Positions 36,201 to 43,200 of a DNA stretch of 50,793 nt are shown piece by piece. The position numbers and the translations under genes are program-made. The DNA is from a virus. Position 1 is the stretch's first letter. Each line of letters opens with the position of its first letter. The notes under the pieces were generated by a model. The model worked only from the letters and a program-made list of their open reading frames with translations, was not told the DNA's origin and did no database searches. Where the stretch lies: the IMG/VR virus record IMGVR_UViG_3300031951_000240, positions 1-50,793 of that record; one strand, 5' to 3'.

Positions 36201-39200
36201 GTTGGTAGTTTATCTGGAAATGCAACAACTGCAACAACTGCAACATTTATAAATGTACAAGATACAAGAGCAACAGCTAGTACACCACAAACACAAAACG
36301 CAAATCAGGGCGTTAGATTTGATTTCAAACAAAATTCTACAAATGGATTAAATGATGGTGGTACTTACAATGGCGTAATGTACTTTAGAAAATATGGTTC
36401 AACTACTGATTGGAGTGGCGGCGGAGCAAATGAATTAGGATTTACGGATAATGGTAATATGTGGTTGAGATATGGTTCAAGTACATCTTGGGGTGCGTGG
36501 AAACGTATAATGGATACAACATCGTATCCTTATGCAGCAAATATGAATCAGGATGTAAGAACAACTGACTCACCAACATTTGCTAACGCAACAATTGCTG
36601 GACATTATTATACATCAAACAATGGTTCTAATATTGCAATCAGAAGTCAGAATAATAACTCTGATGTAGGATTATTATTACAAAATAGTGGTGGTAGTTA
36701 TAAAGTACAAATTTACGGTACTGGTGCTAACTACGGATTTTTAAATGGAGCTTGGGCAAGTTGGGATATTAGAAAGGAAGTAAATGGTAATATGTTCCTT
36801 AATAATCAAAGTACATATTACTTAAATGGTAGTGAAATATTCTATAATAGAGTTTATGGTGTAACCGATATGCGTTCACCAATTTATTATGATTATAATG
36901 ATACATACTATTATTTAGACCCAGCAGGCTCTTCAAGACTTAATACTGTATATCCACAAAATTTAGGTGGTGCAACACTAAACGTAAGAAGTACGGATGT
37001 TGGTGTAAATGGTAGTGGTATATATGAAGCAATTACATTCATTGATGGCACAGTTGTTCAAGCGCACGTTTCTACCGGTAATGGTAACCCTTCAGGTTGT
37101 TATCAATGGTACACTACCGAATGGGTAGAAGTTAATGCTGAAAAAGATTATGAATTCATCGTATGGGTAAGAAGTACAGGTAATGATAACCTTTATGTTG
37201 GATGGAATGAGCAAAGGACTGATGGTACGGGTATAAGTTCAAATCCGTATTTCCATACATCACCATTAAATACTGGTGGTACATGGGTTAAATTAGTTCA
37301 TAAATTTAGAAGCTGGAGAACTCCATCACCTCAAGGAAATACGGAAGGGGTAGATAGATACGCATCAACATCATCAAATGTAATTGATAATACAAACTCA
37401 AATGCAGATGGTGTAATGCACTCATCAACTCGTAGAGTACAAATGAGATTTGGTACTTGTTATGGTGGTGTGAACGGAAGTAAAACATATTTTTATGCAC
37501 CAAGAATTAGAGAGGCAACTCATGAAGAATTTAAACAATCAGTAACAATTCCTTATTGGAATGGTAGTTCATATGGTGGTAGATTAAGATTTGGATATAA
37601 TGATTGGGGATATACTGGAATAGGAATGTATGGAGCTGCTGGAGAATTCCGCATGAGTTCGGACAGTGGTGATTTGAACGTAAGAGTTGATGGTTGGGGT
37701 ATATACAACAACTATCTTCAAACATATATTTTCTATGATTTAGCAAACTCAGCATATCGTATAGATGGTGATGGACAATCAAGACTACAACAATTAGCTG
37801 TTGGTTCTTCAGGAGCAGCATGGGATGTTTCTGGTATAAATGTAAATGGTGATATGGGTATCACCGGTGCTAATTTTATTTACTTTGGACATAGTAATGG
37901 TTCATTAGGAAGTTGGCAGACGAGAACATATGCGAGTGGTGGAAGACAAATATGGAACTTAAACGGATTTGAATTTAACAGAACTGGATATGGTGGAAAC
38001 TTAGTCCTATATTCTGATTCATCTGAAAGAGTTGGTATATCAACATCGGATTTTTCATACACCGCATCAGACAACTCAGCAACTGTTGGTAGTATAACTA
38101 ATAATAGATTATTCATAAATGGTTCAGTACAATTGTTAGGTAATAACGATGCAATTGTATTTGGTAGAGGTACATCAACCTTCCTTAAAGATGAGGAGCT
38201 TAGATTTGGTTGGGGTGGCGGATGGTATATGCAAGATAGTACTTGGATTCGTTCTAGTGGTGGTAGAAATGTTTATGTTGATTCGTATATAAGAGCACAG
38301 GGTTCGTTTAGAGTTGGTTCTGAATATTCAATTTGGGGAACTTACGGAACATATAGTGCGTATCTAACTAGAATGGCATACATTTCATTTGACTGGAACG
38401 CTAGTTATGATTTATATTATTATCATGGTATTGCATCTACTGATTTAAATGGTTCGTTTAGTGATTCAATAAGTATAAACTCATTTAATGATATTATTTT
38501 AAGGGTTGACTCAAATGATAATAACAACAACTCTTATGTAAGATTTATGGATAATACCTCTGGTAATAACCAATTTGCTTACATAGGTAGAGAAAGTGGT
38601 AGTCCTATTGCATACTTTGGTGGTTCGGTTTATGGAACTATATTCTATGATGCAAATGATAGTGGTTATTATATAGACCCTAATTCAACTTCCCAATCCG
38701 CAGGAAGAATGCGTGGTGGTATTTTGTTTGGCCCAAATCCAACTTGGGGAGCGTATCTTTATGTTGGTACTGATGGTAGACAAGGGTTAGTTGATAGTGG
38801 TACTCCTTCGGTAGCATCTACAAATGGTAACTTACATTTGGATGCTGGTAGTGGGTATCAATTGTACCTTAACTATTATGATGGTAACGTAATTTATTTT
38901 GGTGGTGGTGCATATAATAACTGGGGAGAATTTAGTAGTGGTATTTTCTACGCATACAATCAGATGCGTTCACCAATTTTCTACGATTATAATAACACTG
39001 GATACTATGTAGACCCTAATGGAAACTCAAATATATATTCATTAACATCTGGATACTTTTATGTGAATGGATATGGATATGATACATCAAACTCTGACCA
39101 ATGGCCTTACATTTATTGGTTAAGAGCTGGTAGTTGGGATGAAGGTTTGATTAAACACTCAACATCAAGAGGGTATTGGGGTAGAGAAGGTTTTGGTATT

Positions 39201-41876
39201 CATATGAGTTCATCAAAATCATTCAGTATCTTAACTTCTGGATGGACAGGTGTAGCACAATTCCATCCTGATGGACATCTTTGGGTAAGAGACCAAATGA
39301 GAGCGGGTATTTACTATGATGCAAATGATACTACATATTACGTCAACCCAGCAGGTGATTCTAGATTTAGCGGTATCTATTTAAGTGGTATTTCATCATC
39401 TTCAAATGGTATATATTTTTATGGTGTTGTAGGTGATAATCCTGGTTCTTATAACCACACTGCTCTTATTGAAAGAATTTGGAGAAACGGTGATGAATCA
39501 GAATTACTTTTATTTAAGGGAAATGATCCTGATACTTCAACTATACATGACCGTTTAAGAGTTGCTGCAACTGGTAGAATCGTATTCCATTCAACAGCAA
39601 CATATGGTAATGTAAACGATTATATATCTGCGGCCGGTACTGGTAATATTGAAGGTAGTGGATATTTTTATGGTGGTGAATTCCACGTACCAGGTAATAT
39701 CCAAACTCCAATAATGTATGATAGAAACAACTCTGGATATTTTGTTGACCCAGCAGGACGTTCTCGTTTATCTTCAATGGATTATGGAAATGGTGGATAC
39801 TATTTAGCTGGTGGTAGTTGGGGTTATAGACACAATACTCCTTATGGATATATTGAATTTGGACCGGCTAACTCATCACATGCTCACATTTATACTGACC
39901 GTTCAAACTTCTATTATAACGTATATGAAATGTATCTAAATGGATACAGAGTAGCAATGTATAACTGGTGGGTTGGTAATATGTATTTAGGAAGTGGTGG
40001 TGATTTCTACGCAACTATTTTCTATGATTCAAATAATAGTGGATATTATATAAATCCAGATGGTGGTTCTAGTATGAATCAGGTCACAACTAATAATCTC
40101 TATATTAGACCTGGATATATGTTACATTCTGATCCTGGTGGTTGGACTGGTGAACACTATAAATTACAATGGCACTCATCACATATGTATGGCCAAATTT
40201 ATGGTAATGGTTATTTCATTATGAGATATGGTTCTGATGGTTTAGAATCCCATCAGTTTGCAAGAGATGGAAACTATTGGAATAGATATATGGGTTGGAT
40301 GAGTAACTACATCAACCAAAACGTAAGAACTGATGCAGGACCTACATTCCAAGAAGTTTATGTAAATGGATGGTTTAGAAACAATACTTCTGGACATGGT
40401 TTATATAACCAAAACAGAGGAATGCACTGGTATTCAAATAACGGATATTGGAAATCAGCTGGTGGTGGATATGGATATGGTGGTATTGTAATGTACAATA
40501 ACTACGAATCTGATTTAAGAGGATATGCTGGATATTGGGATGGTAGTGGTTTTGGTATGTTGAACTCATCTGGTAACTGGCAGATTCGTATTGAATATGG
40601 TAATGCTCATATGGAATTATATCGTGTGACATGGGCAAACGATATGAGAGCATATATTTTCTATGATAGAGGTGATACCGGATACTATATGGACCCTAAC
40701 TCTCGTTCTCAATGGTTAGGATTAGAAAATAGAGGTAAAGGTAATATATCATTAACCGGTAGGTCAAACTGGAGAAGACCACAAGATTACACTGGTGATG
40801 TTTATTATTGGACAGGTAATATGGGTTGGGGTACAACTGACTTCAACTGGGTAATGGATTGGGGTAGTGGTGATATTGATACTTGGTCAAACCCTGCTAA
40901 CCAACCTCCTGGTACATCTCACTGGGTGGGTGTTCAATCATACCACTATACTTGGAGTTATAATTCGGGATATGGATGGCAGTTAGTTGGTGGACCTGTG
41001 GATAGATTGTGGTTCAGAAACTCTTGGCCAAACAATAGTGGATGGAAAGCACAGGTTGACTCAAATAATAGAGGTGAATATTGTATTCCAACTTATGATT
41101 ATAACCACTATTCAAGAGTTTACTTTACTTATAATAGAGGATACTACGCAACACAAACCGATTCGGCAATGTGTCAGCCGTACTCAACCGGCAATAATGG
41201 TGCATTTATGAGTTTCCACAAAGGTGGTTACTACGCATTGAATTTAGGTTTGGATGGCGATAACGTTGTAAGATGGGGTGGATGGTCATCTAGATGGCAG
41301 AGATACTATTTGAATGATGATACTATTGGTACTCCATATGTAGTTCGTGCAAACTTTGATAACTATGGTGGTGGTGGTATGTGGGTATCCGATGATGGTG
41401 ATTTGGCAGACGTAAATGACGGATATTTATCACTTCGTGCATCTTATGGATTGAGAATCTTCTCTGGTAATAGAGGTGGTGGTGCAAATATTAACTTAAG
41501 ATATGACGGTGTAATTATTGCATCAAACAACATTATTGCGTATGGTTCACCTTCGGATAGAAGATTAAAAGATAATGTTAAATTCTACGAAAATGCTTTA
41601 GAAAAAGTTCTTAAATTAAGAGGTGTTGAATTTGATTGGAAGGAGGGAACTGATGAGTACGAAACAACCGGTTTAAGACATGATATTGGTTTCATTGCGC
41701 AAGAGGTTGAAGATATAGAACCATTATTAGTAAGAGCAGATGAAGCTGGATATTTAGCAATAAGAGATAGAGCAATGCCGGCATTATTGGTAAACGCTAT
41801 GAAAGAACAACAGGCTCAAATTGAAGAATTGAAAGCTAAAGTAAAAATGTTAGAAGAAAAATTAGGTTTGGGATAA
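33258..41876 (+). CDS. Giant 2872-residue tail fibre with two Gly-X-Y shafts and C-terminal S74 chaperone
   Basis: The ATG at 33258 is used; the ATG at 33254 is in another frame and stops after six codons. Residues 1-230 are fibre strands, including 'FISSSIIYASGSNKFGD', shared with the 3513-residue fibre. Gly-X-Y tract one covers 234-568. A compact insert at 569-683 follows ('YDFSTIITDTDPGNGKVQYN'), then Gly-X-Y tract two at 684-825 and a cap ('NGVITLNGSAPNGTV'). From about 1200 to 2480 there are eight 'IFYDSNNSGYYIDPNGxSxL' repeats in an aromatic, Asn- and Gly-rich distal part. From about 2764 the peptidase-S74 intramolecular chaperone ('PSDRRLKDNVKFYENAL') ends in a coiled coil. Such proteins trimerise and cut themselves before the chaperone. 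It is probably a receptor-reaching tail fibre. Confidence 0.85.
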   Translation: MEYLGKSPNGLNQLSSSLIGLFVSGSKIADFSSASVSIVGSFSASGVQTNLIVSQSNSPIQILGNVQITGSLNISSSISASLFRGDGGGLFNINASAIGDLNQLKSGSAIANISPNKGLIVNTGVSIDNFLIVSGSATIGSNATIANNLVVGGKITTTELHTTFISSSIIYASGSNKFGDATSDRQEITGSLSVSGSIGVTGDTIPTDNTTNEVLVVNLTTGRVGRRFAAATSGTSGTSGTSGSGGSSGSSGSSGSSGTSGSGGSSGSSGSGGTSGTSGSSGSSGTSGSGGTSGTSGSGGSSGSSGSGGTSGTSGSGGTSGSGGTSGSGGTSGSGGTSGSGGTSGSSGSSGSSGSSGSSGSSGTTGSSGTTGSAGTTGTAGSGGSSGSTGSSGTTGSSGISGSSGSSGTNGSSGTGGSAGTAGSGGTSGISGAGGSAGTSGSSGSSSTSGTSGSSGSSGTSGSTGSSGITGAGGSAGSSGSGGTSGTSGSSGTSGSGGTAGTSGSAGSSGLSGSSGSGGSSGTSGSGGTSGTTGSSGTTGTSGSAGTSGTSGSAGTAGSGGTSGQSGGIKYDFSTIITDTDPGNGKVQYNNATIGSVTFIYIDILDQNGNNQLAWLNTWDDSTTLGARGYVVLSSRDSGTVNNIFLVNGAVTNASGYFKIPVSYVSGTLPSNNAQLVLDFVRTGDSGTSGTSGSAGSSGSSGSAGTSGSAGSSGSGGTSGSAGTAGSGGSSGTSGSGGSSGTAGSGGSSGTAGSGGTSGSAGSGGTAGTSGSGGSSGTAGSGGSSGTRGTAGSGGTSGTSGSGGTSGTSGSGGTAGTSGSGGSSGLLALTGTTDNGVITLNGSAPNGTVESNLTFDGTLLTVTGNATITGNLTVSGTTTTINTETINLADNIITLNSNFTSGAPTENAGIEVRRGSSATVSFYWDESNDRWTADNTLYVNGNVVLTGTIDTGQGATEVYLMNQNLRTTDNVTFNQVTANTFVGSLSGNATTATTATFINVQDTRATASTPQTQNANQGVRFDFKQNSTNGLNDGGTYNGVMYFRKYGSTTDWSGGGANELGFTDNGNMWLRYGSSTSWGAWKRIMDTTSYPYAANMNQDVRTTDSPTFANATIAGHYYTSNNGSNIAIRSQNNNSDVGLLLQNSGGSYKVQIYGTGANYGFLNGAWASWDIRKEVNGNMFLNNQSTYYLNGSEIFYNRVYGVTDMRSPIYYDYNDTYYYLDPAGSSRLNTVYPQNLGGATLNVRSTDVGVNGSGIYEAITFIDGTVVQAHVSTGNGNPSGCYQWYTTEWVEVNAEKDYEFIVWVRSTGNDNLYVGWNEQRTDGTGISSNPYFHTSPLNTGGTWVKLVHKFRSWRTPSPQGNTEGVDRYASTSSNVIDNTNSNADGVMHSSTRRVQMRFGTCYGGVNGSKTYFYAPRIREATHEEFKQSVTIPYWNGSSYGGRLRFGYNDWGYTGIGMYGAAGEFRMSSDSGDLNVRVDGWGIYNNYLQTYIFYDLANSAYRIDGDGQSRLQQLAVGSSGAAWDVSGINVNGDMGITGANFIYFGHSNGSLGSWQTRTYASGGRQIWNLNGFEFNRTGYGGNLVLYSDSSERVGISTSDFSYTASDNSATVGSITNNRLFINGSVQLLGNNDAIVFGRGTSTFLKDEELRFGWGGGWYMQDSTWIRSSGGRNVYVDSYIRAQGSFRVGSEYSIWGTYGTYSAYLTRMAYISFDWNASYDLYYYHGIASTDLNGSFSDSISINSFNDIILRVDSNDNNNNSYVRFMDNTSGNNQFAYIGRESGSPIAYFGGSVYGTIFYDANDSGYYIDPNSTSQSAGRMRGGILFGPNPTWGAYLYVGTDGRQGLVDSGTPSVASTNGNLHLDAGSGYQLYLNYYDGNVIYFGGGAYNNWGEFSSGIFYAYNQMRSPIFYDYNNTGYYVDPNGNSNIYSLTSGYFYVNGYGYDTSNSDQWPYIYWLRAGSWDEGLIKHSTSRGYWGREGFGIHMSSSKSFSILTSGWTGVAQFHPDGHLWVRDQMRAGIYYDANDTTYYVNPAGDSRFSGIYLSGISSSSNGIYFYGVVGDNPGSYNHTALIERIWRNGDESELLLFKGNDPDTSTIHDRLRVAATGRIVFHSTATYGNVNDYISAAGTGNIEGSGYFYGGEFHVPGNIQTPIMYDRNNSGYFVDPAGRSRLSSMDYGNGGYYLAGGSWGYRHNTPYGYIEFGPANSSHAHIYTDRSNFYYNVYEMYLNGYRVAMYNWWVGNMYLGSGGDFYATIFYDSNNSGYYINPDGGSSMNQVTTNNLYIRPGYMLHSDPGGWTGEHYKLQWHSSHMYGQIYGNGYFIMRYGSDGLESHQFARDGNYWNRYMGWMSNYINQNVRTDAGPTFQEVYVNGWFRNNTSGHGLYNQNRGMHWYSNNGYWKSAGGGYGYGGIVMYNNYESDLRGYAGYWDGSGFGMLNSSGNWQIRIEYGNAHMELYRVTWANDMRAYIFYDRGDTGYYMDPNSRSQWLGLENRGKGNISLTGRSNWRRPQDYTGDVYYWTGNMGWGTTDFNWVMDWGSGDIDTWSNPANQPPGTSHWVGVQSYHYTWSYNSGYGWQLVGGPVDRLWFRNSWPNNSGWKAQVDSNNRGEYCIPTYDYNHYSRVYFTYNRGYYATQTDSAMCQPYSTGNNGAFMSFHKGGYYALNLGLDGDNVVRWGGWSSRWQRYYLNDDTIGTPYVVRANFDNYGGGGMWVSDDGDLADVNDGYLSLRASYGLRIFSGNRGGGANINLRYDGVIIASNNIIAYGSPSDRRLKDNVKFYENALEKVLKLRGVEFDWKEGTDEYETTGLRHDIGFIAQEVEDIEPLLVRADEAGYLAIRDRAMPALLVNAMKEQQAQIEELKAKVKMLEEKLGLG
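33957..34961 (+). repeat. Gly-X-Y tract 1 of the 2872-residue fibre
   Basis: About 112 triplets (residues 234-568) of Gly with Ser, Thr, Ala and Gly, without proline. G-S-G-G-T-S-type triplets are more frequent than in the other fibre. Several phase-keeping bulky residues occur (I, N, L, Q). Confidence 0.88.
35307..35732 (+). repeat. Gly-X-Y tract 2 of the 2872-residue fibre
   Basis: About 47 triplets (residues 684-825), separated from tract 1 by a compact domain of about 115 residues. It is followed at once by the same cap sequence that ends the shaft in the 3513-residue fibre. Confidence 0.88.
36870..40720 (+). repeat. Eight 'FYD..N.GYY.DP.G.S' fibre repeats
   Basis: Copies begin near residues 1207, 1490, 1793, 1907, 2015, 2152, 2254 and 2463. 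The core is [IM]-[FYM]-Y-D-x-[NA]-[ND]-[ST]-x-Y-[YF]-x-[DN]-P-x-G-x-S. Intervals are irregular, so the repeats are probably beta turns separating globular shaft segments. Confidence 0.8.
41550..41876 (+). other. Peptidase S74 intramolecular chaperone domain
   Basis: The domain begins at the S-D-R-R-L-K signature, with Ser2766 as the expected cleavage nucleophile. It continues with 'VEFDWKEG' and 'DIGFIAQEVEDIEP', typical of endosialidase-type chaperones, and ends in a coiled coil ('QIEELKAKVKMLEEKLG'). It would fold the trimer and then be released. Confidence 0.88.
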
Positions 41877-41883
41877 CAACTAT

Positions 41884-41892
41884 ATATTTATA
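41884..41892 (+). promoter_or_regulatory. Putative late promoter box ATATTTATA
   Basis: Exact motif in the 36-nt gap, 20 nt before the ATG at 41913. A clear Shine-Dalgarno (aaaggag) lies between it and the start. Confidence 0.65.
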
Positions 41893-41912
41893 TATATTAA
41901 AGGAGAATAACT

Positions 41913-42338
41913 ATGGCAATTAAAATAGCAGCAAACATTGGAACATCGCAAGGTATAACTGATGAAGCTTATGTTAGAATCTACCGATATGTGGTAGATA
42001 GAAACAAAGGTGCATTAGAATTGTATGTGAACGTATTTAAAAACGAAGAAACTGCAAGATTATTAGAAACAAACATTTCTAATCGTATGGGAGCACCTAT
42101 TCAAGAAAGATTTCTTGCAAAGGTAGATGCGATTCCACATTGGCACTCATTACCTATGAATAGAACTGAGCAAGAAGTTATTGATGGTAGAGTTTACGAA
42201 AAGAAAGTTCCAGATTTTAGTGTTTTGGAAGGTGGTGATATATTTTCAAAAGCATATCCACTTTTAAAACAAAAAATAGCTGCGGATTTAATAGAAAGAA
42301 ATGTAATTCAATCAGCAACTGTTTTGCAGGACGTATAA
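41913..42338 (+). CDS. Conserved hypothetical virion-region protein
   Basis: Function not recognised. The 141 residues begin with 'MAIKIAANIGTSQGITDEAY' and 'VRIYRYVVDRNKGALELYVN', then a charged middle and an amphipathic C-terminal helix ('FSKAYPLLKQKIAADLIERN'). Proteins with a similar N-terminal beta part are often found next to tail-fibre genes in T4-like phages. It has one of the few canonical Shine-Dalgarno sequences in the window (aaaggag, 8 nt before ATG), which suggests high expression. It is first in a two-gene unit. No membrane segment or enzyme motif is visible. Confidence 0.55.
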   Translation: MAIKIAANIGTSQGITDEAYVRIYRYVVDRNKGALELYVNVFKNEETARLLETNISNRMGAPIQERFLAKVDAIPHWHSLPMNRTEQEVIDGRVYEKKVPDFSVLEGGDIFSKAYPLLKQKIAADLIERNVIQSATVLQDV

Positions 42339-42353
42339 AAAATTAAAAAGAAG

Positions 42354-42641
42354 ATGATAACTTTTATTGAAGAAAAAAATTTATTTGGTAAAAAAGTTAA
42401 TACTGTATTTACAAACATTTTAAGATATGATTTAAATGATGATGATTGTATTTTAAGATATGAATTGAGATATAGAGACCCAAATAGAGAATCGGTTGCA
42501 ATACCAGATACAACAGTATCAACTGGTGAATGGAAAGTACCACAAAATGTATTAAATGCATGGAGTGGTAGTAATTTTTATTTAGCAGAAAGAATGTGTA
42601 GTGATTTTAACTTTGTTGTTACGGGACAAGAAAATGGTTAA
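42354..42641 (+). CDS. Hypothetical protein
   Basis: Function not recognised. The 95 residues show an acidic beta-rich pattern ('NILRYDLNDDDCILRYELRY') and then 'VSTGEWKVPQNVLNAWSGSN', with no signal peptide and no membrane helix. It is 15 nt downstream of the previous gene with an A-rich leader, so it is probably co-transcribed and co-expressed. Position between fibres and sheath suggests a small baseplate or tail part; this is context only. Confidence 0.5.
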   Translation: MITFIEEKNLFGKKVNTVFTNILRYDLNDDDCILRYELRYRDPNRESVAIPDTTVSTGEWKVPQNVLNAWSGSNFYLAERMCSDFNFVVTGQENG

Positions 42642-42653
42642 TTTTAAAAACAA

Positions 42654-42662
42654 ATATTTATT
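42654..42662 (+). promoter_or_regulatory. Putative late promoter box, variant ATATTTATT
   Basis: One mismatch to the consensus, 16 nt before the ATG at 42679, in a 37-nt gap. An AGGA lies 5 nt before the start. Confidence 0.5.
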
Positions 42663-42678
42663 ATAAAAATAGGAAACA

Positions 42679-43068
42679 ATGGCTATAAATTATACTTGGG
42701 CTGTAAAAGCTCTTTCAAAAACAAGTGGTAATGGTCTTACTGATGTGATAATCGGTACTAGATGGGAATGTGTAGGTACTGATGATTCTGATAATACTAC
42801 TGGAACATTTATCGGTGCAACACCTTTTAAATTAGATTCAGTAGATCCAGATAACTTTACAGAATATTCACAACTTACCGAAGAACAAGTTTTAGGATGG
42901 ATAAAACATCACGTAAGTAGTTCAACACAAACAGGTTATTGGGACCATATTTCTGATAGAATTCAAAAAGATATCAATAATAAGAAAGGTGTAATCAAAA
43001 ATGTAGATACATTTGATTTGCCTTGGTCACCATCTTCTGGTTCAATTTCTGGTTCAGTACCAATCTAA
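42679..43068 (+). CDS. Small conserved virion protein (DUF7936-like)
   Basis: This 129-residue protein has a pattern I know from T4-like phage virion regions: 'YTWAVKAL' at the start, 'GTRWECVGTDDSDNTTGTFI', 'FTEYSQLTEEQVLGWIKHHV' near the middle, and a 'TFDLPW' end. The family is uncharacterised. The length and layout are normal: two beta strands, a helix and a conserved W-P-type end. It is a one-gene unit between two promoter boxes and is followed by a probable hairpin terminator at 43098. It could be a tail or baseplate accessory; no enzyme motif is seen. Confidence 0.6.
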   Translation: MAINYTWAVKALSKTSGNGLTDVIIGTRWECVGTDDSDNTTGTFIGATPFKLDSVDPDNFTEYSQLTEEQVLGWIKHHVSSSTQTGYWDHISDRIQKDINNKKGVIKNVDTFDLPWSPSSGSISGSVPI

Positions 43069-43097
43069 TTTGAATAAAAACCTTTTTATATAGATAG

Positions 43098-43131
43098 TAT
43101 CCAAAGCATTATATTGTGTTTTGGATATTTT
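43098..43131 (+). terminator. Probable intrinsic terminator before sheath gene
   Basis: TATCCAAA (43098-43105) pairs with TTTGGATA (43120-43127) around a 14-base loop, followed by a short T-rich stretch. It is weaker than the other terminators in the window. Confidence 0.5.
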
Positions 43132-43135
43132 CTTT

Positions 43136-43144
43136 ATATTTATA
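43136..43144 (+). promoter_or_regulatory. Putative late promoter box ATATTTATA, long leader
   Basis: Exact motif, but 56 nt before the sheath ATG, so the leader would be about 45 nt, the longest in the window. A ttggag Shine-Dalgarno-like site lies 7 nt before the start. Confidence 0.6.
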
Positions 43145-43200
43145 TCTGTATTTTTGGATTGAATACAAATTACAATTAAAAACCTAATTGGAGAAATAAA

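Noticed and set aside
36870-40720. Aromatic FYD repeats as a carbohydrate-degrading enzyme
   Set aside because: No catalytic acid pair or known depolymerase signature stands out, and the repeats are turn-like fibre segments.
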